DNA of 10,487 nt, from NCBI GenBank assembly GCA_937967665.1, contig CALBSZ010000058.1, positions 1 to 10,487 on the forward strand, given 5' to 3'. The stretch is from an uncultured Planctomycetaceae bacterium (GTDB lineage: Bacteria; Planctomycetota; Planctomycetia; Pirellulales; Pirellulaceae). Below are positions 1 through 6,701 of this stretch, piece by piece; the first letter of the stretch is position 1; the number at the start of each line of letters is the position of its first letter. The translations under genes were made by a program, and so were the position numbers. The notes under the pieces are model-generated. The model worked only from the letters and a program-made list of their open reading frames with translations. It ran no database searches and was not told the DNA's origin.

Positions 1-84
1 GTCACGCTGGCCGCCGAACACGACGTCGTCGCCGGTCCCGGAGTCAATATTGGCTGACATCTGCAGATTCCCAGCCAGTGCAAT
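1..84 (-). other. In-frame continuation of the giant protein after its stop codon (beta-roll Ca-binding repeat, runs off the window)
   Basis: Read on the minus strand in the same frame as the large gene to its right, the 28 codons following the TAA at 85-87 are fully open to the window edge. They encode a peptide containing SGTGDDVVFGG, the classic glycine/aspartate pattern of haemolysin-type (RTX) beta-roll repeats. The residues just before the stop (IEVIEGAGQD) are the matching preceding turn, so the two sides read as one domain. This implies that the original gene continued leftward and is broken by one nonsense codon, unless the base is a sequencing error or the stop is read through. What lies beyond position 1 cannot be seen. 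Confidence 0.7.
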
Positions 85-3000
85 TTAGTCCTGGCCAGCG
101 CCTTCGATGACTTCGATGTGATTGTTGGAAACGTTGGAGAACTCGTAAAACACGTCGTTGTAGCGAACGCGGACGCCGCCATGCAGGATGGCCGAGAAAA
201 TAATGCGATCGCTGCCCGAGGTGCCGATGGCGTATAAGGTGCCGTTGAATACAAAGACGGGTGCCGTGATCTCGTCGTCCAGAATGCTGATCGCGTCGGT
301 ACCGTCTTCAAACCCCGTGGCCGAGCCGGTGATCGTGACGATTTGCGTCGCGTCAATCAACACGTCGTCGACCGCCGTGACCACGAACGAGGCTGTAGTC
401 TGCCCGTCCAGGATCGTAACAGAAGGCGGTACGATCGCTTCGCCCGTGTCGCTACTTGCCAGCATGACAGTCAGGTCGCCGGTTGTGGCTCCGTTTCGCG
501 TGACCGTTGCGGAACTGCTCCCGCCGTTCTCCGAAATGGCACTGGCCACGACGTTCAGCGTCAATTTCGGAGTCGCGTCGTTGTCGGTGATATTGACCGC
601 GATGCTCGGCACGGTCAGGCCATGGTAGTCGCCGTCCGCGCTGCTGGTCGTGATCCCAATGGTTCCGGTGTGCGATCCCTCGACAATCACGTCATCCACT
701 GCCGTCACGGTAACCGTCTGCAGTGCCGTACTGTCGAAGATGAGCGTTACCGGCGTGCCGGCACCGGCACCCAGGTCGATTTGCGCGTCAGGAGTTAAGA
801 TGACCTCTACGGTGGATGCCGGAGTCGTGTTCAGCTGTACCGTAGTCGTATCGGTAACTCCTCCCTCGGCAACGTCCGTGCTCCCTCCGCTTTCGAGGAC
901 CATCACGCCCGGGACGTCGTTGTCCGTAATGTTGGCCGTAATTGGACTGACCGTGAGGGTGTCGTAGTTCCCATCGCCGCTGCTTGTACTGATCGCAATC
1001 GTTCCCGTATGTGAGCCCTCCACGTCCGAATCGTCCACCGCGGTCACGACAACGGTGCTCACCGTCGTGTCGCTGAGCAACAAATCGACGGGCATTCCGG
1101 CTCCGTTCCCTAAATCGACCTGGCTGTCGGGAGAGAGGGTTACGGTGACTGTTGATCCCGGGATTGTATTCAACTGCAGGTCAAACGAATCGCTAACGCC
1201 TCCTTCGGTGACGTCAGTACTGCCTGCTGATTCGGTCACCGTGATGCCGGGAATGTCGTTGTCTGTGATGTCGACGACGACATTTGGAATATTGAGACCA
1301 TCGTAGTTGCCGTCGAGACTGGACGTGGTGAACGAGATGATGCCGGTATGGCTGCCCTCGACATCGCTATCGTCCGTGGCCGTCACGTTGACGGTTTCGC
1401 TGCTCGTGTTCGTAAACGTTAGCGTCACCGGGTTGCCGGGACCGTTGCCGAGGTCGGTTTGTGAATCAGGAGTCACCTCCACATCCACTGCGGCGGTCGG
1501 AATGGTATCCAATTGCACGGTGAAGCTATCCATCGCTCCGCCTTCCACAACGTCGGTGGATCCGTTCGATTCCGTCACAGTGACACCCGCGAAATCGTTG
1601 TCGGTGATCGAGGCCGAGATGCTGGGGATCGTCAGGCCGTCGTAGTCGCCGTCCGTGCTACTGGTCGTAATCGTGATCATGCCGGTGTGGGGATTGGCTT
1701 CCACGTCGGCATCGTCAACAGCACGGACCGTGACCGTTTGCAACGACGTGTCCGATACCGTGAATGTCAAAGGCACACCTCCCCCCATGCCCAGATCAAG
1801 CTGCGCATCCGGCGTGAGCGTGACGTCCACACTCGCCGTTGGGCTGGTGTTGAGCTGGAAATCGAACGTGTCGGTGGCGCCGTCTTCCGACACTTCGGTC
1901 GTCCCGCTTTCGATCACGGTCACTCCCGGTATTCCGGGGCCGGTGAGCGGTGTCGTTCCGTCGTTTTCAAATCCGGGAGAATAGGGGAGCGGAGGCATGT
2001 TGGGAACCGTAAGATGCTGTACAAAACCGCCCGTCCGATCCGGATTTCGCGTCAGCGAGTTGTTGATGTCTCCCAGAGGACCGTAGGCGACCTGGTCAAT
2101 AACGACACCGCCGGCGTTGGCCAGCGTTACCGTGTCCGAGGTGTTGGAAAGACCGAGCAGTCCCGTGGAAGCCGTGGTTACCAACGCGCCGCCAAATGTA
2201 CCCATGGGGGTTCCACCACTGAACACGACAACAGCCTGACCTGGATTCACCACCGTTCCGGCCGGAAAGACGTGCCTGGGTTGGACTGCGTCGCTCAGCA
2301 TCCAGCCGGAGATATCCAAACTGGTTGAAGACAGATTTGCCAGTTCCACAAATTCGTCCTGTGTCGTCGAAGCGTTGCCATCATTGTTCACATCGTCGCC
2401 CGACGGCGGATCGGCCAGGATCTCATTGATCACCAAAGACATGGCGGGGGAATCGTTGTCCGTCACCTGCGCTGTCACAGCGGGGATGAACAGACGGTCG
2501 TAGTTCGAATCCAAGCTGGTCGTGGCAAAGCGAATTTCACTGGTGTGAGCCCCTTCGATCACGGTGTCGTCCGCGGCCGTGACGGTAATGGTCTGAGGCG
2601 TGGTATTGGTGAACGTCCGCATGATGGCAACGCCGGGACCGTCGCCGAGATCAGTCTGGCCATCCGGGGTGATCACGAAATCCACGTCATTCAACGGCAC
2701 GGATACCAACTGGATGCTGAACGTATCCGTCGCGGCCCCCTCGACAACGTTCGTCGATCCGCCGGTTTCGGTGATCGTGACACCTGTGCCCGCAGGACTC
2801 CCCGAAATCACAATGTCCTGGAACGCAAACGCCTCGTCGGCACCATCCATATTGACGGTTAACGTTAATTCCAGCACGGAACCGCTTCCCGCAAGCGGCG
2901 CGCTGAAGGTGGTTAGGTCGTTTGTCAGCACGGTTCCGTTGACGAATGCCGGATCGTCCAGCGTCACGGTGGCGCCGCCGCTCATCACGTAATCGTGACT

Positions 3001-3486
3001 GATCGATTCGTTGATCGTGCTGGCGAAAGCCGTTTTCGACGCGCCGCCATCGAAGCGATAGGTCCACGTGAAGGAATCGTTCGTGGCCTCGAAATCGCCC
3101 ATCGCTCCCATGGCGATGGAGACGCCCAGGTTCGACGCGCCCGCGACATCGAAGGTCCAAATGGCGGTTACCGCGCCGCTGGGATTGTTGGAATTCACCG
3201 TATCCGCAGCTCCGAAAAACGCGTCCGTGTTCGACTCGTTGACGATTCCTTGCTGGTCACCGGGACTCATCGAGGCGCTGTCATCCAGCAGCGCAGTCGA
3301 AATCGTCGCGGAAACACCGCGCTGAGAAATCTGAAAACTGTCTTCCGGGTCGCTGAACGCCGGAGCCATGTTCACGAAACTTGACAAATTCTGACTGGCG
3401 CTGCCGACCAAATCAAAGGCGATCGTCGCTAAGACGCGTCGATCTTCTAGCATTTCGAGGGTGCGTTTTCGGCGCTGGCGACGCAT
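85..3486 (-). CDS. Giant exported Calx-beta / lamin-tail domain protein, apparently truncated in its C-terminal beta-roll
   Basis: This is a 1133-residue predicted surface or secreted protein. Residues 1-20 are very basic and carry LEMLEDRRVLA, the N-terminal motif typical of giant exported planctomycete proteins. Residues 21-230 form a beta-rich domain I do not recognise, ending in AFQDIVISG. Five 113-residue Calx-beta-like repeats follow at 233-345, 519-631, 632-744, 745-857 and 858-970. Each ends in TDND and carries a DD-x-x-V/I-E motif of the kind found in Ca-binding Calx-beta folds. A lamin-tail domain (INEILADP at 353-360, ISGWMLSD at 392-399) lies between repeats 1 and 2. A divergent Calx-beta domain spans about 973-1072. 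Residues 1078-1133 begin a beta-roll segment, which the stop cuts after EGAGQD. The ATG at 3486 is preceded by GGGAGA eight bases upstream. The acidic, Thr/Val/Asp-rich composition fits an extracellular Ca-stabilised rod, probably for adhesion. That role is inferred. No catalytic motif is visible. Confidence 0.9.
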   Translation of the reverse strand: MRRQRRKRTLEMLEDRRVLATIAFDLVGSASQNLSSFVNMAPAFSDPEDSFQISQRGVSATISTALLDDSASMSPGDQQGIVNESNTDAFFGAADTVNSNNPSGAVTAIWTFDVAGASNLGVSIAMGAMGDFEATNDSFTWTYRFDGGASKTAFASTINESISHDYVMSGGATVTLDDPAFVNGTVLTNDLTTFSAPLAGSGSVLELTLTVNMDGADEAFAFQDIVISGSPAGTGVTITETGGSTNVVEGAATDTFSIQLVSVPLNDVDFVITPDGQTDLGDGPGVAIMRTFTNTTPQTITVTAADDTVIEGAHTSEIRFATTSLDSNYDRLFIPAVTAQVTDNDSPAMSLVINEILADPPSGDDVNNDGNASTTQDEFVELANLSSTSLDISGWMLSDAVQPRHVFPAGTVVNPGQAVVVFSGGTPMGTFGGALVTTASTGLLGLSNTSDTVTLANAGGVVIDQVAYGPLGDINNSLTRNPDRTGGFVQHLTVPNMPPLPYSPGFENDGTTPLTGPGIPGVTVIESGTTEVSEDGATDTFDFQLNTSPTASVDVTLTPDAQLDLGMGGGVPLTFTVSDTSLQTVTVRAVDDADVEANPHTGMITITTSSTDGDYDGLTIPSISASITDNDFAGVTVTESNGSTDVVEGGAMDSFTVQLDTIPTAAVDVEVTPDSQTDLGNGPGNPVTLTFTNTSSETVNVTATDDSDVEGSHTGIISFTTSSLDGNYDGLNIPNVVVDITDNDIPGITVTESAGSTDVTEGGVSDSFDLQLNTIPGSTVTVTLSPDSQVDLGNGAGMPVDLLLSDTTVSTVVVTAVDDSDVEGSHTGTIAISTSSGDGNYDTLTVSPITANITDNDVPGVMVLESGGSTDVAEGGVTDTTTVQLNTTPASTVEVILTPDAQIDLGAGAGTPVTLIFDSTALQTVTVTAVDDVIVEGSHTGTIGITTSSADGDYHGLTVPSIAVNITDNDATPKLTLNVVASAISENGGSSSATVTRNGATTGDLTVMLASSDTGEAIVPPSVTILDGQTTASFVVTAVDDVLIDATQIVTITGSATGFEDGTDAISILDDEITAPVFVFNGTLYAIGTSGSDRIIFSAILHGGVRVRYNDVFYEFSNVSNNHIEVIEGAGQD
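577..1932 (-). repeat. Four tandem 339-bp coding repeats (Calx-beta-like copies 2-5)
   Basis: Four back-to-back units lie at 1594-1932, 1255-1593, 916-1254 and 577-915. Each is exactly 339 bp (113 residues). Each unit runs from (I/V/F)-x-G-V/I-x-V-x-E-S through a TP/SP-D-x-Q-x-DLG motif, V-E-G/A-x-x-H-T-G and TTSS/STSS-x-D-G-x-Y to a closing TDND. The copies are clearly homologous in protein but diverged in DNA, so this is an old, selected array rather than a recent slippage product. Confidence 0.9.
2077..2439 (-). other. Lamin-tail domain (LTD) inside the giant protein
   Basis: Residues about 350-470 show the LTD pattern: INEILADP, then DEFVELANLS, LDISGWMLSD, HVFPAGTVVNPGQAVVVF, LSNTSDTVTLAN and VIDQVAYG. 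LTDs are immunoglobulin-like folds found in bacterial exported proteins, often beside nucleases or phosphatases. No enzyme domain accompanies this one. It sits with linkers (346-518 overall) between Calx-beta copy 1 and copies 2-5. Confidence 0.85.
2452..2790 (-). repeat. First 339-bp Calx-beta-like repeat, separated from the other four
   Basis: Residues 233-345 have the same length (113) and motif order as the four tandem copies: VTITETGGST, then TPDGQTDLG, VIEGAHTS, TTSLDSNYD and a closing TDND. This copy is set apart from the rest by the lamin-tail insertion. Its closest internal relative by motif wording seems to be the copy at 1255-1593, with which it shares QTDLG-x-GPG and FTNT, but I could not compute identities. 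Confidence 0.85.
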
Positions 3487-3493
3487 GACGGTT

Positions 3494-3499
3494 TCTCCC
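3494..3499 (-). promoter_or_regulatory. Shine-Dalgarno site of the giant Calx-beta gene
   Basis: On the minus strand, GGGAGA lies seven to eight bases before the ATG at 3484-3486. It fixes that ATG as the start and agrees with the conserved basic LExLExR N-terminus beginning directly after it. Confidence 0.6.
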
Positions 3500-3575
3500 G
3501 GAATCAGCGATGGTGTGAGACGCGGCGGTGGAGGCGGACCGCGCCGGTGATGTCGTACAAAGCGAGTTGGCCGCG

Positions 3576-3605
3576 ATTATAAGGGGGTTACACAGGCGCA
3601 AGCAA
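3576..3605 (-). promoter_or_regulatory. Candidate sigma70-type promoter of the giant Calx-beta gene
   Basis: On the minus strand there is a perfect TATAAT box (3576-3581). The best -35 candidate is TTGCTT (3600-3605), 18 bases upstream and matching TTGACA only in its first three bases. The predicted transcript would start near 3569 and have a leader of about 80 bases. The -10 is convincing, the -35 weak. Confidence 0.45.
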
Positions 3606-3690
3606 GCAATAATTTCGAAACAAGAGCTGAAAATCGGGAGATGGAAATAGCTGTTTCGGGCTGCATGTAAACGGCCATGAGGAGCTATTT

Positions 3691-3760
3691 CTGAGAAGGA
3701 AGGGGAAACGCGGAAGGAGCAAGTGGGAAGGTGGGGGAAGGCGAGCGGCGGGAAGCAGCA
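3691..3760 (+). other. Purine-rich tract in the divergent intergenic region
   Basis: The 552-base gap between the two divergent genes (3487-4038) contains no gene I can support. Within it, 58 of the 70 bases at 3691-3760 are A or G on the plus strand, with G-runs at 3702-3705, 3725-3727, 3733-3737 and 3750-3752. It lies upstream of both promoters. It could be a structural or regulatory tract, or simply unselected skewed sequence. Confidence 0.5.
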
Positions 3761-3979
3761 GGTTCGCGGGTGGCCGTTAAGAACGCTTGACGTTTCCATT
3801 TTTGCAGAGAAATCGCTTGACCAGAATCTCCTATGCTCGTGGTGCGAACCAGGAGTCTCACCTGTCCTGCGAACTCGCGTTGAGACGTTCTCCCTGCACG
3901 TTTAGTAAAAAACCTCGACGGCCGGTTGACTTCACCATTTCTTCACACAAGGGAAACGAAACCATCATTGACCCGCGGA

Positions 3980-3985
3980 TATAAT
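3980..3985 (+). promoter_or_regulatory. Candidate -10 box (TATAAT) for the small membrane-protein gene
   Basis: A perfect TATAAT lies 53 bases before the GTG start at 4039. No sequence resembling TTGACA occurs 16-18 bases upstream, and there is no extended TGn. A TTGACC at 3968-3973 is far too close to serve as its -35. If used, this promoter probably needs an activator. It points away from the minus-strand TATAAT near 3576, so the gap would hold divergent promoters. Confidence 0.3.
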
Positions 3986-4038
3986 AGGGACGAACAGAGA
4001 AGTAGTTACATCCAGGCATCAAGGCAATTGGTGAACTC

Positions 4039-4326
4039 GTGAAATCCCACAATGAGAGTGTCGAGCGTCGAGGGCAATCGACGTCTCCAGAAGCACTCGC
4101 CACCGCTCGCCTGCAAGAACCGGCCCGCGCCGACTTGCCGAACAAGGAAGCGTTGATTATCGACGCGATGGTCGCTCGCCAGGCCAAAGTCACGCTCTCC
4201 AGCGAACAATCACTCGACGCCGTTTTGAATTCGTCGAATTTCGACGAGTCGCGGCGATACAAGATTGTTTTTGGAGTCGCGATGATCGTCATTTGGACGA
4301 TCATCGTCGTTGTTCTTCTCAAATAA
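4039..4326 (+). CDS. Small tail-anchored membrane protein of unknown function
   Basis: This is a 95-residue protein I do not recognise. Residues 1-71 are hydrophilic and charged, and residues about 75-94 form one strong transmembrane helix (IVFGVAMIVIWTIIVVVLL) just before the C-terminal lysine. The basic RRYK preceding the helix suggests that the N-terminal part stays in the cytoplasm, giving a tail-anchored topology. The start is GTG; an in-frame stop at 4003-4005 limits upstream extension, and GGTGA at 4030-4034 offers a close ribosome site. Codon use resembles its neighbours, and the hydrophobic helix at the end argues for real coding rather than chance. A TATAAT box lies 53 bases upstream. 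The inverted-repeat element begins 43 bases after the stop. No partner or function can be inferred from context. An opposite-strand frame over the same bases is less plausible. Confidence 0.7.
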   Translation: MKSHNESVERRGQSTSPEALATARLQEPARADLPNKEALIIDAMVARQAKVTLSSEQSLDAVLNSSNFDESRRYKIVFGVAMIVIWTIIVVVLLK

Positions 4327-4368
4327 GCTCCGCGGCTCAGACGCGTCGCAACTTTGCCGTCCAGCCGT

Positions 4369-4515
4369 TAGTGCAAGTTGCACTCGTACTACAGCGCAGG
4401 GTTGACGGTAGCGAAACGGGGACAGGCACGGCGGACGCGACCGGATTTGCAAGCTGGTACCCGTTTGTATCACCGAGCCAGTCCCCTTTTCTCGCGACCC
4501 TGCGCTGTTGCACTA
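4369..4515. repeat. REP/MITE-like inverted-repeat element
   Basis: A nested imperfect palindrome of about 147 bases. The right arm (4497-4515) is the reverse complement of TAGTGCAACAGCGCAGGGT. The left arm has the same bases split by a 15-base insert: TAGTGCAA at 4369-4376 and CAGCGCAGGGT at 4392-4402. Further in, GGGGACAGGCAC (4418-4429) pairs with GAGCCAGTCCCC (4475-4486), matching at 10 of 12 positions with two A-A mismatches. GTTGCACT occurs as a direct repeat at 4377-4384 and 4507-4514, and 4370-4384 is a perfect 7-1-7 palindrome. There is no coding potential. The 'GGGGACAGGCAC / GAGCCAGTCCCC' pair resembles dispersed repeats I associate with planctomycete genomes, but that recollection needs a search. 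It separates the small membrane-protein gene from the TM2 gene and could act as a transcript-end hairpin. Confidence 0.7.
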
Positions 4516-4611
4516 GCGTTACACGGACCATCGAGCACCCCACGATTCGGACACTACAGTTGGCGTCCCGCCGCTTGCCAAGATTTGGAAAGTGTGTACG
4601 AATATATCCCT

Positions 4612-5028
4612 ATGAACACTCGGCAGAGCACGCATTCCGTTATCGTCGGATACATCTTGTGGATTTTTGGCTTCACGGGTTCGCACCGGTTCTATTTCGG
4701 CAAGCCCATCAGCGGGACGATCTGGTTTTTCACGTTGGGGTTACTCGGTGTCGGTTGGCTGATTGACGTTTTCCTGATACCCGCAATGGATCGTCAGGCC
4801 GAATTCCGTTTTCGGGCTGGTGCGATTGATTACTCGGTTGCCTGGATCCTGCTGACGTTCCTGGGCTACCTGGGGATTCATCGCTTCTATATGGGAAAAT
4901 GGATCACCGGTTTCATCTACCTTTGCACCGGTGGGCTGTTTCTGGTTGGCTACATCTACGATTACTGGACGTTGAACGACCAGATCACGGAACTCAACGC
5001 CCGTTCCGCGGAGCGCCTGGCGGTATAG
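4612..5028 (+). CDS. Tandem TM2-domain membrane protein
   Basis: A 138-residue inner-membrane protein made of two TM2 domains in tandem. Each has the family pattern of helix, short turn with a basic/aromatic motif, helix. The first turn is GSHRFYFGKPISG (23-35), the second GIHRFYMGKWITG (88-100). The second helices carry the usual acidic residue (GWLIDVF at 48-54, VGYIYDYW at 112-119). Four helices are predicted overall. TM2 proteins are widespread, and their molecular role in bacteria is not established. The ATG at 4612 has no clear Shine-Dalgarno site. An in-frame GTG at 4594 (VYEYIP before the Met) is the alternative start. The frame is open further upstream, but that part lies in the repeat element and reads as unlikely protein. 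The next gene is convergent, 47 bases away. Confidence 0.9.
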   Translation: MNTRQSTHSVIVGYILWIFGFTGSHRFYFGKPISGTIWFFTLGLLGVGWLIDVFLIPAMDRQAEFRFRAGAIDYSVAWILLTFLGYLGIHRFYMGKWITGFIYLCTGGLFLVGYIYDYWTLNDQITELNARSAERLAV

Positions 5029-5075
5029 GAGCGGATGCTTCGACGGCGCCCGCCAGGTGCTCGTGAAGACCAGTT

Positions 5076-6701
5076 TTAGTCGTCTTCGTCCCATGGACTT
5101 TTTGGCTTGCGGGGTTCCAGGAACCGTTCGGGATGGATTTCGCGATCATCTTCCTGTACGCGTTGGGGAGTGGCCAATCGCACCTGTTCGACGTCCCGAA
5201 TTGCCAGGAAGTAGTTGACCACAAAGATCAACACGGAGCCGATGGCGATGACACCGAATGTGAACGGGTAGATTTCGACTCCTTCGTCCATGATGATGCC
5301 CAGGGAAAAGGCCCAGTTCATGGCGTGCAACAATGAGTAATCCCGCTCGTAGAATTCAAATCCGTAATACCAACCGTGAATGATCATGGGAATGGCCACG
5401 CCGAGCACGATCAGCATGATGTGGATCAAGACCGGCAGCAGGAGTCCGAAGTGCAGGAATCGGCGCAGGGCCGCGATGATGATGCGGCCAACTCCGAGGT
5501 ACGCGGCAATGTACATCCAGAGGAACAAGCTGAACCAGGCGTAATGGTCCGCGAAATACCCCATGCTGCGTCCCAGCGTTTTCCCGACCGTGCCCGCGAT
5601 CACTCCGACGGCCAGCAGCACGCCAAGATTGATGACCGCAAACACGTATCCCGTTCCCGCGCCGGGATTGAACCAGGTAAACAGCATGCGGGCCAGCAGG
5701 GACTGCGGCAGCGACCGCTTGACGCGCGGCGAGAGTTCGGCCGTTTCGCCCGTCATCAGCGCGCCTGTCAGCGTCCAATAGGCGGCACCGAAACAACTCA
5801 TGACCAGCAGCCATTCACCGTGCTGTTCTTTGACATACCAGTAGATCATCCAGCCGACGTAGAGTCCCTGATGCAAGAGCATCACGATACGCAGCCGCGT
5901 AGCTCGATTGTCGCTTGCAAACGTGATGTTGGCGGCCGCGGCCACGATGGTCATGAGGATACCGGCGCCGAAGCCGGAGACGATGGCCAGGTTCGCGACC
6001 CAGGTTTCCGGATTATCGAAGCGGATTGATTCGTAGCGCAGCAGGTCCCAGACCAGTTCTTCACTCCAGATCCAGCCCACCAGCAGCAACGCGCAGAGAT
6101 AGACCACGGAAATCAGCACCTGCCAATTGCGATGTTTGGTCAGCGTTGCTGCGAACAAACCGACTGCCGAGGCGGACAGAGACAAGACGAACGTATAGAA
6201 CAGGATGAGCAACACGGACAAGATGCTGACGCCGCGCAATAAGTAGGTGAACGCGATACAAGGCGACAGGGCCGAGTAATAGACGAGCATTTGCAGGATC
6301 GCGCTGCCAAGTTTGCCGGTGACGATCTGACGTGAATTCAGCCCCGTGATGGACAGCAGTTCGTAGGTGCCGTCTTCCCGTTCCGCGGCCAGCGAGCGGT
6401 AGGCGCTGAAGGGCACAATGACCAGCAGCGGAATGGCCAGGACCCAGTAGTAGCCATAAACAATCTCAACGGCCCTGCCGCCCACCATCGTGCCGAGGAA
6501 CGACCAGCCCCAGCCGCATAGCAAGAGCAGCGCGAACGTAATCGTAAACTGTTTGCTCTTCAGCGCCTGGCGTGATTCCTTGACCAGAATCGGATTCAGC
6601 CATTCGCCGGCCCGCTCCAGATACAAATCCATTCGCGACCAAACGCCGGTTGCGGCGTCGGCTTGCGCGTCGTCCCGGGGAACGCTGAGATCACTCGTCA
6701 C
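5076..6701 (-). CDS. ABC-2 type transporter permease (GldF-like)
   Basis: A 541-residue integral membrane protein with about twelve predicted helices, near residues 52-74, 80-98, 128-153, 158-186, 191-211, 235-259, 271-290, 296-316, 350-375, 386-410, 415-441 and 474-500. Residues 30-48 (WLNPILVKESRQALKS) and 102-130 (SLAAEREDGTYELL, then SITGLNSRQIVTGKL) are typical of ABC-2 exporters: a cytoplasmic amphipathic region and the coupling segment that contacts the ATPase. The tail (501-541) is charged and cytoplasmic. It starts at GTG, and its start overlaps the stop of the ATPase gene by four bases, which implies translational coupling and a shared complex. At about twice the length of a minimal ABC-2 permease, it could be a fused dimer-like subunit; the second half lacks an obvious second copy of the 102-130 motif. 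The substrate is unknown. Confidence 0.88.
   Translation of the reverse strand: MTSDLSVPRDDAQADAATGVWSRMDLYLERAGEWLNPILVKESRQALKSKQFTITFALLLLCGWGWSFLGTMVGGRAVEIVYGYYWVLAIPLLVIVPFSAYRSLAAEREDGTYELLSITGLNSRQIVTGKLGSAILQMLVYYSALSPCIAFTYLLRGVSILSVLLILFYTFVLSLSASAVGLFAATLTKHRNWQVLISVVYLCALLLVGWIWSEELVWDLLRYESIRFDNPETWVANLAIVSGFGAGILMTIVAAAANITFASDNRATRLRIVMLLHQGLYVGWMIYWYVKEQHGEWLLVMSCFGAAYWTLTGALMTGETAELSPRVKRSLPQSLLARMLFTWFNPGAGTGYVFAVINLGVLLAVGVIAGTVGKTLGRSMGYFADHYAWFSLFLWMYIAAYLGVGRIIIAALRRFLHFGLLLPVLIHIMLIVLGVAIPMIIHGWYYGFEFYERDYSLLHAMNWAFSLGIIMDEGVEIYPFTFGVIAIGSVLIFVVNYFLAIRDVEQVRLATPQRVQEDDREIHPERFLEPRKPKSPWDEDD
6698..6701 (-). promoter_or_regulatory. GTGA stop/start overlap coupling ATPase and permease
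   Basis: On the minus strand the four bases GTGA contain the GTG start of the permease and the TGA stop of the ATPase. Such overlaps usually mean that the second gene is translated by ribosomes finishing the first, keeping the two subunits in balance. Confidence 0.8.

Noticed and set aside
1513..2328. Open frame of 271 codons on the plus strand
   Set aside because: Antisense to the clear Calx-beta/lamin-tail protein; Arg/His-rich with no domain.
3413..3799. Minus-strand frame of 128 codons overlapping the start of the giant gene
   Set aside because: It overlaps the promoter and first codons of the giant gene in another frame and has a Cys/Ser/Pro/Arg-rich product; no ribosome site supports it.
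3821..3860. Possible tRNA-like or terminator hairpin around CTCCT ... AGGAG
   Set aside because: The stem is short and interrupted, there is no T-run, and no acceptor, anticodon and T-arm arrangement can be drawn.
3858..4322. Minus-strand frame of 154 codons opposite the small tail-anchored gene
   Set aside because: The plus-strand frame has an orderly hydrophilic part and one clean terminal membrane helix with a nearby -10 box. The minus-strand product has no comparable structure.
4378..4611. 78-codon upstream extension of the TM2 gene
   Set aside because: These codons run through the inverted-repeat element and read as Arg/Pro/Ser-rich sequence unlike TM2 proteins, which normally begin just before the first helix.
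5065..5087. GAAGAC / GTCTTC inverted repeat between the convergent TM2 and permease genes, possible bidirectional terminator
   Set aside because: It has only six base pairs, an 11-base loop and no T-tract, and it overlaps the permease stop codon; too weak to call.
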